From: Megamerina dolium
Taxonomy: Eukaryota > Arthropoda > Insecta > Diptera > Megamerinidae
Length of the DNA: 64,000 nt
Direction of reading: 5' to 3'
Assembly (NCBI GenBank): GCA_963854835.1
Contig: OY978525.1
Coordinates: 95,756,136 to 95,820,135, forward strand
Position 1 is the first letter of the stretch. Each line of letters opens with the position of its first letter. Positions 27,471-39,385 of this stretch are shown piece by piece. Below the pieces are notes generated by a model. The model made no database searches. It was not told the origin of the DNA and saw nothing but the letters and a program-made list of their open reading frames with translations. Made by a program: the position numbers and the translations under genes.

Positions 27471-30400
27471 GTGAGTTTTTTATTTTTGTACAAATATGTA
27501 AGGTTCACAAATAATTTTAATCATTTTGCTTTAAATTCTATATCGAAAGGCATCATAATAAATGTCTGATTAATTTTTTAAAATTTCTCTCAAAAATGAC
27601 GGAGAATGATGGCAATCATTTTTGGTGGATAAAAAGAAGTTTATTTATTTATTGGCATTCTGGTTAAAAAAAAAATAATAATTTCCAGTTTTATAATTGG
27701 TTGATCCAATTGTGAGTTATATGGCGAAAAATATGGAAAAAAAGAAAATTCGGTATAATTTACAAACAAACAAGAAAATAATTCACTAAGAAAACAATCC
27801 CAATCACACAATCACAAATTATTTTTTAGGCGCGAATGTTTCTCTTCCATTTGATGGAGTTGAATAAATTATAAAATCAAATGAAAATAATTTTTTTGCG
27901 AATAAACAGTATAATGAACAATCTGACGGTTAGATGGTTCTGAGGGTTTATGGGTAATTTCAAAAAAAGGAGTTTCGGAAAACCTTTTCACCTAAAAATT
28001 GTCTTATTTGGCACTCGCTGTCAAAAGCTTAACTGTTGAAACTTTCACGAAAATTTTTAACCATTCTAAGTACTTAAATTGCATAATTTTTACATTCGGC
28101 TCGATGAATTATTTGCTTTGGTTGATACCTTCTCCTGAGTTTGAATGTGATTCGCTTAAAAATCAAAATCATATGCCATTTTTGTAGCTTCTATTGTACT
28201 ACATATTCCATTATTATTTTACTAGACTTGTAAGCCGATAGTAGGTACCTCTTGTTAAATCGTTACACCACTTCACAATTAGGAGAAAAATGAATAAAAT
28301 TGAATGAATATTAATGGGAAATGGCAACAAAGGTGAACAACAACGCCATATATTAGTGTAAGCTTACACTTAATACAATCGTGCGTATTGAAAACAATAT
28401 TCTGCCTCTACCTGTCGCTCATTATACATACTTTTCATACGTACCTACATACTTATTTAGAGAAAAGAAGATTTCAATTGAAAATTGATGTTTAACAAAT
28501 TTGCAAACGCCATGACATGTTGTCGTTAGTAGTATATAACAATCAACAACAACAACAACAACAACAATAACAACAGCAACCAGTGACATTAATAAATAAC
28601 AACAGCTACCACTCCAATATAGCAATGGATTTAGGTATACGACTAGTAGTATGTATGTACCTGATATAACGTTGTTTGATTTTTTGTTGAGCTTTTGGCA
28701 TACATATATGCTTGCTTTATGAACGTATTCGCTAATAATGCTGGTAGCTATGAAACAAATTCTGCCTGTACTCATCCAAAACATTCTTCTTAAGCGTAAC
28801 AGAAGCACTTTGTCAACATAATTGCTGCACTTTGTATGTGTCACTTTAACATCTGATGGCGCATATGATGCGGTCGTTGTTACAAGCAGACTACACACTC
28901 AAATATATGTAAACAATTTTGTTGCAAAGCAATCTTACCTTGATGGCATATTGTAATCGTATGAACATACATATAAAAGTGTCTGCATACTATGTATGTA
29001 CATATGTATGCCAGTTGAAATATTCGAGCGTAACGAAAGGTACTTCTTGTACATACATACGTACAACTGGCAACAAGTGTGCCAGTCAATCTTTTATACA
29101 ATACCACATGGTAGTAGCTAATAATAGTAGTACCTACATAGATGAGTAGTAATGGGGGGATGCTGTTACTATCAACAGCAGTACCAATAATAGCAGAAGA
29201 AGCAATTCATGTTGTTACTGTTGATGCACTACCTAATAGTACAATTGTTGTATGATGTGAATATTTTAATACAAACTTAGCAAATGAGAAGTGATGGAGG
29301 ACTAAAATTGAGACGAAAGAAAGGCAACCCTTTGAGTGCCATGCAAAATTCCATGCATCTGCATAAGTACATGTATATATTTGCATACGAGATTGTGTAT
29401 AGTCTAGGGGAATTACGCAACAACATCTGCAACATTGTATTTTGGTGTATGCCTTTATCTTTAGTGAAGCTTAAGGAATTCAAATTTATTTCGCTAATTG
29501 AAATAATTGAAATAAAGATGCTTCTGCATTATAAAGTCTCCTTTACAATTTTACTTGAAAGTATAGCAAAATTAAGCGGATTTTTCTTATGGATATATGA
29601 TATCAAGTGGTTATTATCGTATGCAATCCTTTGGATTCAAATTCGACAAATTGTTAACTACTTATATATCACAGAGGTGTGAAAGAGATGTCGAGATGCT
29701 ACAGCATCAAAGTGTATAGGAGAATTGGTAATGGAACCTACTCAGACTCATTAGAAATACATTTCTACTTCAGATTGCCATGACATGTGAAACTGCATGT
29801 TTCAGATCCTATTTACATATAATCAAAAAGAACAATATTTCTATGAAACCAGTCGGAATACTCTATGTTAGTGAGATATTGAAACCTCACATTCTAACAT
29901 AAAATACAGTGATACATATCTCTGGATGAAATGACAATTTATGTCAAGGCAGCTAACGTAGCTACAACTACCTCTTGAGCATTTCATTAAGCATTTGCAA
30001 ACTGGACATAAAGGAGACATTGATAAATATGAGAATACACGAACCAAACTACAATGTTTTTCCTCATCCGCTTATTCGTCATATTTTGCATGCCATGATT
30101 TCTGACTCATAGGCCGAAGTGCAAACTAATGCGTATTTTAAGGCATTTACAATTTTTATGACGCTATGTTGTATAGAATAAAATATGAAAAATTTTTTAT
30201 TCTTTGTTAGTTTCCGGACTTTTTGGTTAATTATTAATTTTTTGTTGTTGTTATACCAAATGCATTCATTTTTCTAAAGTGACGTTGAAGATTGACAATG
30301 TCAACTTATAAATCTATTTAAATTAATGATTTGTAATTACGAAAATAAAAATTCCATCGAATATTAAAAAATTATAGAAAATATAAGTATTTTGAACTTA

Positions 30401-33400
30401 ATAAGTAGTCTTATAAATATTTACCCACTTCATATTTTTTATGCATTTGAGCTTGTAGTGTATTCATAAATCAAATTCTCGTTAATTGTTCCCTTTAATA
30501 TTTAATTTAATTTTACTATTATTTTTTATCTGTAATTACATATAATTTTTTTTCAAATATGCAAATAATTTATGCCCACACGTAAAAAAGAGCGTAAAAA
30601 AGAAACAGTTTAAAGCAAAAAAAATTCAACAAGCTGTGATTTATTAAATTTTTAACAATTATTTGATTTTCATTCAATTGCATTGACTTGTTTTTTGCTT
30701 TATTAGTTTTATTATATATTGTTGTGGTACAACATATATTTCAAATTTCTCTTGTACCAGAAAGCTAATAAATTTCTGCAATTTATTAGTCATATTGTAT
30801 ATTGTATAATATATTTATATGTATCACTGTTTTTGATTGAATTATATTCGATGTTTTTATGCAATTGGCATTTGCATTGTTGATTCTTTGTTTTGCTTTA
30901 GTATTAAATTTCAATGGGGCTACTAGTCGAATAAAAATATCTCTCCAAAATATAATATGAAAAACAAAACAACAATATATACCCTTGATTGACTACACAT
31001 ATTGTATCATCAATTTACATATACATATTATATTGATATTTATTGATATAAGATTTTTTTTTGTATACCTTTTTATATGACCTTAACAAAGAAAGTATCA
31101 ATATGAGTAATATCGTAAAATGTGAATACAATCAAAACATTCACTCATATTACGCATTTATTATTATTATTATTGTTATTATTTTTCTATTCTTGTATAA
31201 CAACTTAATAGGTTATTGTATAAAATTCGTCTCTTTCATCGAATCGTTATACTTTATTATACAATATAAGTAGAAATTATGAAAATGTGGTTAGGTAGGT
31301 AAAGGGGTATTATATGCCCATCAAAGGCCTATTGTAATAAAACACAGTCTGAACTGCTAATGTGAACCTTATGAGGTATTTTATAGAAACAGAAGATAGG
31401 CTTTTTCGTCATTCAAGTTTTGACATAATCACTTTTATATTACAGCTTAGAAATATAAAAGTGAAAGTGACTATTAGAATCGATTTGAGTTAGGCTCGGT
31501 ATAATATCGGGAGTATTCAATGTGATCCATATTATCGCAATAAATCTTATTTACAATATTTATAAACTTTATTCCCTATAAGCCGCTGTAATTGCTTGAT
31601 TCCAAGCATAAAAAATTCGATTTAGATTTATAATGGATTATTTATCACTTTTGTACTTGAACGCAAAATGAAATATGAATATAAAAAATGGAATCTATAT
31701 TATATTTGCACAAAAAAAAAAAACAAACAAAAAGTATAAATAAATATACAAACACACATATTGCTGCATGAGCGCGTGTTTCGAATGTTCGATAACATTA
31801 GAATATTTTCTAACAGAATAACTTTACTTCAACTTTACTTGTTGTCTTCGAAAAATTATCATGTTATTACCAAATAGTAACAAATACTGTTATATTATTA
31901 TCGAATATAGAATTCGTAATAGTAAGTTTATCATTTTATCTCTAATCGTTTAGTTGTTAATATTCTTCAAATATGTCAATAGTCTTGATATTAAACCAAA
32001 TATAGCATTTTCGTGCAGTAATGTAATACGTATTTATACATTAATTTCTAAAATCAGCAAAAATTTTAGAATAACAATAGACTTAATAACATGTTAATCA
32101 TTATTTATTTTGAAATTTTTATTTTCATTTTTATTCTTTTGCTTTTTTATTTATTTTTGTTATTATTATGATTTTTTACGTTCTTAATTTATGCACATTT
32201 TTTTGTCTTTTATTTAATTTTTATTTTATTTATTTTTATTATATTATATTTTTTTCTTTTTTGTGTAATTTGTATTTGAAAAAAAATCCCAATAATAATA
32301 TTAAAACATAATTAACATTTATCAACAGCGAAAAGGACAAGTTTCTTTCTTAACAAATCTTAACTCCACTGTTCGGCGATGTGAATCACTACCTACTAAC
32401 CTCATAGCATTTGTGATTTGTTCTTGAATAACTTGTATTGCAGATTTCGAGAGATCAATACAAGCATATTTATCATGTCTAATATTTTATAATAAATTTT
32501 GTTTTCTTTTGGCTTATTTTTTATTTTACTCTTTTGTTAGTATTATTGAATAATAATTGTCGTGAAATATAATATTTCACTTGGTTTGTTTGATAATTCT
32601 TTATTATTATTGTAATTACATATATATATTATATTAATTATTCATAAAAAGTGGTTTTTGATTTTCATGGTCTTGATTTTAGCTACTGCAGTTATATGAA
32701 AATTAAAAATTTATAATTTTTTTTTTAAAATAATGTTCATTAATTTCACTAATTTTTAATAAAATCATAAAATAAATTAGGAATAAAATATAAAAAATAA
32801 ATTTAGTCAAAATATTCTCAATTTCTATCCATACTTAATACCAACACGTAATAAAAGTTTGTACCTATATTTATTTGATACTCAAAAAAAAGTAATAAAA
32901 TTGTGGTTACGTCCCTTAAGCTCAGTTTGAATACCCAATAAGTACTAGTAGCAATTTTTACTGTTATTATTCGCTTGTAGACTGCACATTTAATTGTGGT
33001 TATTATTGTTTTTATTTTTTTATTATATTTATTTACTTACTATTCACTAATACTCACTCCCAACATACGTGTATATCTTTTGTTTTTACTGATTTTTTAC
33101 GGTATCTCATAAATTTTACAATTCGATTATAAAGAAAAAAAATATGACGACCTTCATAATTATTGAATAGTTCAATTACTCTTTGAAGTTGCCAGACAAT
33201 ATACTTTATATAAATACAGACACACATAACCATAGACAAATTGAAATTCGTGAAAATTAGTCAATTCTGTTTTACTGCAGTAGAATATCATTTTTCTTCT
33301 CATTTTTTTCTTTTTGCTATTGTGCAAAATACACTGTGTATCGCATTATCGTTTTAATCATGTTCGGAAAAAGAAACGAGATTATATGCATTGTGGTGTA

Positions 33401-34354
33401 ATATAATTCAGTGTGTTGTAATATCTAAAGTACTATACTCTAGTTGATATTTCTTAAAATTTACTCAAATATGGAACAAGTGTTGTAAAGGCTTCACAAA
33501 AGTTAATGACATTTGCTCTAAAACCAAAAAAATAATAATGATTACCATCTTTGGAACATCAGTGATTAATTTGACCATGAAAATGATACGAATTAGAGAA
33601 TTATCTCTTTCTTTTCTTACACAAGTGCTATACATAATTATGTAAAGGTCAACTGTTGTCCATCGTTAAGGCAACTCCAAAGTATGTGTACGTTCGTATC
33701 AAGTGTAAGTTCGAATGTAGTCAGATGAAACGAACTAATGCATGACACTTTTTGGACTCAAAATCTGCTATCCACATATCGGTGTGACTATCAAAGCAAA
33801 CAAATTTGATGATTCGTTGCAATGACCAACTATTGTGTGAACTACTAAATATGATGCGCTCGATGTTAACTTCAGTTCACTTTATTATACTTCTTTTTAA
33901 ATAATATAATCTTAGACTTGGTTTAATTGAAAAATAAATTATTTTTGCATAGATAGAATCATATATTTAGATATTCGTATTTGATTACATGCTATGTTAT
34001 TCTTCTGCATCATTTAAATACTTAGAAAAGCAATTTTAGTCTGAAGACAAAAATAATACATAACAAGCTCGCCCACTTTAAAAAGCTGCAATAAATATCG
34101 TATTCAAATGCCTTTGCAAATGAAGCGCATCTAGGAATAATTATTAAAATACATGAATTTCATGAAATATGATAATATGATATTTTTTTAGTAAATAACA
34201 GGAAAAGAATATATAATCTAGTTTACATGAAATTATTTTTTTTTTGTTATTTCCTACAATTCTTTTATAATTTGTTTAGTATAAAATGAACGAATTATAC
34301 CAAATGTATAAACAATTTATTTGTTTACTGCACTGTCTGAGTAAAATTTTTTAA
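27471..34354. other. Long presumed intron, nothing recognised
   Basis: Very AT-rich with CAA repeats. The two longest ORFs (28422-28898 minus, with a repeat-derived Val run; 29284-29682 plus, hydrophobic, 132 codons) show no domain or homology I can name and are probably chance. Confidence 0.5.
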
Positions 34355-34358
34355 TGTA

Positions 34359-34712
34359 TGTAGGGAAATTAAACCGCAGTTCTTTAGTTTTAAAATTATC
34401 TTTAATTAGTATTAGGTTTTCGATTTAGGTTTAAGTTATAAATACTTAGAAATTAGAATAATTAGAATAAGTATTTATGCAATTGCGGACAGTGATCTTA
34501 TTCGCACGCTCGTGGTTTAAAGACTAAAGCAATAACTTACATTCTATTCTGTCCTTTTATCCGTCAGGGTTGCATTTAAAAGTGTATTAGTTCATAGTCG
34601 CATTTGTAGGTATATGGTAGTCAGTCTTGCTTAAAGGCATATGTCCGTCCGTCTGTTACGCGTTGCTCAGTAGTTTCGTCCGCTACGCGTTGCTCTTCCG
34701 TCAGATCCCACA
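34359..34712 (-). repeat. 3' LTR of the Ty3/gypsy element
   Basis: This 354-bp LTR begins TGTGGGATC in element orientation and ends CCCTACA, so it has TG...CA termini. The gag-pol stop codon (34667-34669) lies inside it, so the LTR encodes the last ~14 residues. It contains two imperfect copies of a ~25-nt motif sharing GCAACGCGTA near its 5' end (element orientation), and AT-rich TATA-like stretches (for example ATTTATAA) in its second half. No good polypurine tract is visible just upstream (right) of 34712, where the sequence is coding. Confidence 0.95.
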
Positions 34713-37700
34713 TTCGGCCATCCTGCGCGTTCATTCGGCTCGAATGAAGGGTCCCATTTCTTCATATATTCAGCGATTGTGGTTGTGCGGCCTGGGCCTT
34801 CGTGATCACCAACTTTTACGACCTCGTATCTGCCATGATCCATCTTCTTGCTGATTTTGTATGGCCCGAAAAATTTTGGCTTCAGTTTCAGACCAGATCC
34901 GAATTGAGTTCGCTTGATGGCTGCTAATTCGTCGATCTCATAGTTAACTTCTGCTTTACGACGTTTGTTGAAATTTCGTTTATTTTCGTCTTGTATTTCA
35001 GCTATGTTGTTTTGAGCTTGTTGGCGTATTGCTTCGCGTTCTTTGTCGATTTCGTTGATAGCTGCGCTCTCCAGCAGCTCTTGGAGTTCTGGTATTCCGG
35101 TGACACGCATTTCTAAACCTGTTAGTACTCGAAATGGTGATAGTCGCGTACTTCTTGTAGGCGTATTGTTGATATATTGTTGCACGCGATCGACCTGCTT
35201 ATACCAGCATCCAGAATTTTCAGCACACAATTTCGAAACCATCGGCACAACAATTTTGTGTATGCGCTCGACCTGCCCGTTTCCTCTGGGAACGCCCGTT
35301 GCTATTAGCAAATGCTGCACTTCTTCCTGTTCACAGTACTCTTTGAAGAGAGATGACGTGAAAGCAGCGCCTCTGTCGGTAATAATACGCTTCGGATTTC
35401 CGAAAATCGATGCTTGTTTTCGAAGTCGGTCAACAACTGCCTCTGCACCCGTATTTTTTGTTGGGTACAGCCATACGAATTTCGAAAATGCATCTACTAC
35501 AACCAGGATATAGTTGTACGCCTTATTCGTGGTTTCCATTGGACCTACATGATCGATATGCAGGGTTCCAAGCGGCTTGTCCTCCTTGTTGATTGGGTTT
35601 AAAAAACCTTCCTTTTTGCCAGACTTTGCATCCGTTACAATGCATGCAATACAGCTTCTCACCATCTTGGCTACTTTCGACGTCAGTTGCGGAATGAAAA
35701 ACGATTTCTCGATGGCATCTTGGGTTTTCTTAATGGAAAAATGTCCCTGAGAATGCGCCATCTTGATAATCTCTTCCTCCATTAGTGACGGAACCACTAT
35801 TAGCTCTTTAATAGGGTCTTTGAACAGCACGTCGTGTTTGACATAAAAGTCTTCGTATTCGTCCTTTTCTACTATTTTGCGAACTGCCCGTATCCAGTCG
35901 TCGTGTTGCTGCGCTTGCTTGAGTCGGTGATTTAGCGAATCCTCCAACATCAAGCACGACACTCGGCTCAGCGCGTCGACATGTCGCATCTTCGTTCCAC
36001 TTCTATGTTCGATTTCAAAGTCAAAATCCTGCAAAAACAATGCCCAACGTGATACTCTTAAGGGAACATCGCGTTTTTTGATCGTCATGGCAAATGCGTT
36101 GCAGTCGGTCACTACTTTGAACTTCTTGTCCATCAGGTATACGCGCCACTTCTTGAGAGCTTCTACTACCGCTAACGCTTCTAACTCATATGAGCTGTAT
36201 TTCTCCTCGACGGGTTTAGTTTTCCGGCTCATATACTGCACTGGGTGGAATGCTTGTTCTTCGCTGTCCCCCTGCAACAGCACCGCTCCATAGCCAGCCA
36301 TACTTGCATCTGCATGCACCTCAGTAATCGCCTTTGGGTTGTAAAGCTTCAAGACTGGTGCTTGCATCAACGCCACCTTTAGCTGTTGAATAGCTGCTAG
36401 CTGCTCGTCTTTCAACTCGAATCTAACGTCTTGCCTCAACAAATCCGAAAGCGGCTTAGCTATCACAGCATACCCTTCGATGAATCTCCTGAAATATGAT
36501 GTTAGGCCCAAGAATCGTTGCATCGCTTTTCGGTCATGCGGCACTGGGAAGTTTCTCACCGCACTTGTCTTCGCTTCTGATGGTTTTATGGAATTGTTTT
36601 CGACAATATATCCCAAAAACTCGACTCTTTTCATTAAAAACTGGCATTTGCTCCACTTTATCTTTAAGCCATTTACCGCCGCAGTTCGTAAAACCAGCTC
36701 CAACTTCTGAATACCCTCGATATCATCCTTGGCGGGAATAATTAGGTCATCCATGTACGCCACCACTGTTCCGTCTGCTATGAGATCTCGTAAAACCGCA
36801 AAAATGTATCGCGAAAAAACTGCCGGCGAATTTGATATCCCAAATGGAACATACAGGAATTCAAATTGGCCATTGTGCGTCACGAAAGAGGTATACTTTT
36901 GTGAATCTTTGTCCACTGGAACGTGGAAAAATCCGTTGGTCAAATCAAGCGTCGTGAAAACGTTCGCACCCTGTAGCTGCTCAAGCACGTCATCTATTAT
37001 GGGCATCGGGAAATTGTCTCGTACAATTTTCGCATTTAATCGCCGATAATCACAGCAAAGTCGCTTGCTGCCGTCTTTCTTCGAGACCAGCACAATCGGT
37101 GACGCATAGTCGGAAGTGCTTGGTTTAATGACCCCTTCCTCCAACCACTGCTTCACCTGCGTATCTACAATGCATCTGTCAGCGTAAGACATCCGCCTCG
37201 GTCTTTCGTAAACAGGTTTCTCATCGACAAGCAGTATTTTCATTTCCACAGGCGATTTCGTAGTTTTCTGTGGCTGGTAATTAACTATCATACTTTTCAC
37301 AGATCCAGCATGACAAAGATGCAGATGTGACAGATCAACTTCTTCTGCAGGTGTTTCGATCACCTCGGCTAGCAAACACATAGCCCCAAACTCGCTGGTT
37401 AATTCTGCCACCCGATTTTCTAGTACCCGTTTCTGCTTAGGTACTGCTCCGCGCTCACTAGCGCTCTCTACGTATTCGCTCGCCACAGCATTCGTCGTTT
37501 TTCGTTGAAAATGTGGTAGTCCCACTACCTCTCCGCGCGTCGAAGCGCTCTCGTTGCGTATCTGGGAAGATACAAATCCGCGCTCACTGGCGCTCGCTGT
37601 GTAATCGCCTACAGCAGCATCCGGCACATTCACATGCCCATGCGATAATCCAATCGCTTTTCCGCGCATCGAAGCGCTCTCGCTACATACCTTCGCCTTT

Positions 37701-39385
37701 TTAGGTATAGCGCCGCGCCCAGCAGCGCTCGCTGTGTGCTCGCTCACGACAGCATTCAACACCTTTCCGTGTCCACGCGGCACTCTAACCGCTCCGTCGC
37801 GTTTATTAACGCTCTCGCTACGTACATTTGCCATAGCCCGCCACATTGCCTGAGGCTCTCGTTGTTCTCCAGCTGCAACAGTGCGCTCGCTCACGCCCTC
37901 GTTGTATGCTACTGACTTCCGCACATCTCCACCACCACCATGACAAACGTCTTCTCGCGCCGCTGCGCCAACCGTTTCATATTCGTGTCGGTGTATCTTG
38001 TCTGCTACCTGTGTGAACTGCTGCTGTTTCTGCTGCACTAACTCCTTTCGTCTGAATACAGCGCCTTCTTCCGTTACGATCAGGTCAACTTGTTTGAGTA
38101 CATTGTTGCCTATCACTAGCGCATAGCTTAAGTCGCGCTCTTTTGCCACATGGAAGGTTATGTCCATCTCGATACGATCAATCATCATAGGCATGGTGAG
38201 GCTGCCAATTGTTGTTAGCTCGCTGCTACCAATGCCCACTAGTCGCCGCTTTTCGTTTTTCAGCTCAACATCCAGCTGCAGCATCAGCATAGTATCACAC
38301 CGCATTAGGCATAAGTCTGAGCCTGTATCAATCAGAGCCGATACTGTTCTAGGCATCTTGTTGACTACGTTAAATTGTATGTCCTTAAATATTAGACCGC
38401 TCTTACGACTCGCGATCGCCACTATTTCGTCATCCGTCATCGTGTTTACGCTGCTCTTTTCTGCCTTGATGGGCTTTTCAAGCTGCTTGCACTCTACTGC
38501 GCGATGACCCTCCTTGCCACATTTAAAACATGCAATGCGCTTACGTGGACAGTTGCGTGCAAAATGTGAAGTATCGCCACAATTGAAACATTTCTTCGCA
38601 TTCGAAGCTGCACCAGCTGAAACTTTGTTCGATGGCAGTTGTTGTGGTTGGACCGGATTGTTGTGCATACCAGCAGGTTTACTCGAGCGTATCTTCTCAT
38701 ACACCTTTATTTGCTCCTTCAAATCTCTAACTGTTTTTGCCTGATACAAGTTACTTTTATTTGCCCTGGCGTCTGGTATACCCTCAATGAAATACTCGAT
38801 TAAACTTGAATCGTCCAAATTTATCGGCTTTCCAATTTCCATCAGCACGTACAAATATTCTCGTAGGTCTTCACCTTGGCGTTTCCGACGGTTTCTTAGC
38901 GCGCGATGTACTTCGACTGACGACAGCACCGTACCAAACTCCTGGCGCAATGTAAGCTTTAATGAGCTAAAACTGCTTATACCATTTTGGCTACGCACAA
39001 AAATCTTAGCCGCTCCTTTCAGCAGCTGCTTCGCATAGATAAATTTTTGCAGTTCATTCCACTGCACTGCTTCGGCGTTCGATTCAAAATCTTCTATCCA
39101 TTGCTCAAAACTCGGTTGTCCTATACCGCTGAACGAACTCATCGAATCTTCGACATCACGTAATGTAAACGTTGACCTTTCAACAACAGGCGCACGCACA
39201 CGCACACTACGCCGACTTGCAGCATCATCGTAATCTGAATCTTCGCCATCGCTCACATTCAGGCCGAAGTGTTCCAGCAACCTATCCTGTAAAGTCGGTT
39301 TTCGTCCAGTTGTCGGTAGCCCCAACCCACCCAATTGTTCTTTCAAACCGTTCACAGTCAAACCTAAAATTTCGTTTCTGTCCAT
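34667..39385 (-). CDS. Gag-Pol polyprotein of the Ty3/gypsy element (single fused ORF)
   Basis: A 1572-residue ORF with no frameshift between gag and pol. Residues 6-42 resemble a SAP DNA-binding motif (LTVNGLKEQL, GLPTTGRKPTLQDRL). A Gag capsid-like region follows, then two CCHC zinc knuckles at 266-279 and 286-299. The protease motif DTG is at 353-355. Residues 522-654 hold three ~44-residue repeats. RT has LDLTNGFF (catalytic D814) and YMDD (877-880). RNase H has D1026, E1067 and D1094, then HVDALSR near 1135. Integrase has a perfect H-X3-H-X29-C-X2-C finger (H1211, H1215, C1245, C1248), D1278, D1337 and E1373 (D,D35E) and a GPY module at 1507. All catalytic residues looked for are present, so the protein may be functional. 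The start Met at 39385 opens the SAP motif directly. The base composition is visibly richer in G+C than the flanking introns. Confidence 0.96.
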   Translation of the reverse strand: MDRNEILGLTVNGLKEQLGGLGLPTTGRKPTLQDRLLEHFGLNVSDGEDSDYDDAASRRSVRVRAPVVERSTFTLRDVEDSMSSFSGIGQPSFEQWIEDFESNAEAVQWNELQKFIYAKQLLKGAAKIFVRSQNGISSFSSLKLTLRQEFGTVLSSVEVHRALRNRRKRQGEDLREYLYVLMEIGKPINLDDSSLIEYFIEGIPDARANKSNLYQAKTVRDLKEQIKVYEKIRSSKPAGMHNNPVQPQQLPSNKVSAGAASNAKKCFNCGDTSHFARNCPRKRIACFKCGKEGHRAVECKQLEKPIKAEKSSVNTMTDDEIVAIASRKSGLIFKDIQFNVVNKMPRTVSALIDTGSDLCLMRCDTMLMLQLDVELKNEKRRLVGIGSSELTTIGSLTMPMMIDRIEMDITFHVAKERDLSYALVIGNNVLKQVDLIVTEEGAVFRRKELVQQKQQQFTQVADKIHRHEYETVGAAAREDVCHGGGGDVRKSVAYNEGVSERTVAAGEQREPQAMWRAMANVRSESVNKRDGAVRVPRGHGKVLNAVVSEHTASAAGRGAIPKKAKVCSESASMRGKAIGLSHGHVNVPDAAVGDYTASASERGFVSSQIRNESASTRGEVVGLPHFQRKTTNAVASEYVESASERGAVPKQKRVLENRVAELTSEFGAMCLLAEVIETPAEEVDLSHLHLCHAGSVKSMIVNYQPQKTTKSPVEMKILLVDEKPVYERPRRMSYADRCIVDTQVKQWLEEGVIKPSTSDYASPIVLVSKKDGSKRLCCDYRRLNAKIVRDNFPMPIIDDVLEQLQGANVFTTLDLTNGFFHVPVDKDSQKYTSFVTHNGQFEFLYVPFGISNSPAVFSRYIFAVLRDLIADGTVVAYMDDLIIPAKDDIEGIQKLELVLRTAAVNGLKIKWSKCQFLMKRVEFLGYIVENNSIKPSEAKTSAVRNFPVPHDRKAMQRFLGLTSYFRRFIEGYAVIAKPLSDLLRQDVRFELKDEQLAAIQQLKVALMQAPVLKLYNPKAITEVHADASMAGYGAVLLQGDSEEQAFHPVQYMSRKTKPVEEKYSSYELEALAVVEALKKWRVYLMDKKFKVVTDCNAFAMTIKKRDVPLRVSRWALFLQDFDFEIEHRSGTKMRHVDALSRVSCLMLEDSLNHRLKQAQQHDDWIRAVRKIVEKDEYEDFYVKHDVLFKDPIKELIVVPSLMEEEIIKMAHSQGHFSIKKTQDAIEKSFFIPQLTSKVAKMVRSCIACIVTDAKSGKKEGFLNPINKEDKPLGTLHIDHVGPMETTNKAYNYILVVVDAFSKFVWLYPTKNTGAEAVVDRLRKQASIFGNPKRIITDRGAAFTSSLFKEYCEQEEVQHLLIATGVPRGNGQVERIHKIVVPMVSKLCAENSGCWYKQVDRVQQYINNTPTRSTRLSPFRVLTGLEMRVTGIPELQELLESAAINEIDKEREAIRQQAQNNIAEIQDENKRNFNKRRKAEVNYEIDELAAIKRTQFGSGLKLKPKFFGPYKISKKMDHGRYEVVKVGDHEGPGRTTTIAEYMKKWDPSFEPNERAGWPNVGSDGRATRSGRNY
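37424..37822 (-). repeat. Three in-frame ~44-codon repeats in the PR-RT linker of gag-pol
   Basis: Residues 522-566, 567-609 and 610-654 align with each other. Each has an SES-(V/A) start, a central (N/D)AV-V-(S/G/A)-(E/D)-(H/Y) block, and an (A/S)-(A/E)-(G/R)-RG ending. A weaker fourth copy may begin near residue 495. The repeats are polar and basic, probably disordered, and lie between protease and RT, where most gypsy elements have only a short linker. Confidence 0.8.

Noticed and set aside
28422..28898. 158-codon minus-strand ORF
   Set aside because: Contains a Val run from a GTT/CAA repeat, no domain and no codon bias; stop-free by chance.
29284..29682. 132-codon hydrophobic plus-strand ORF
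   Set aside because: Leu/Ile/Tyr richness is expected from AT-rich DNA; no motif recognised, no splice or promoter support.
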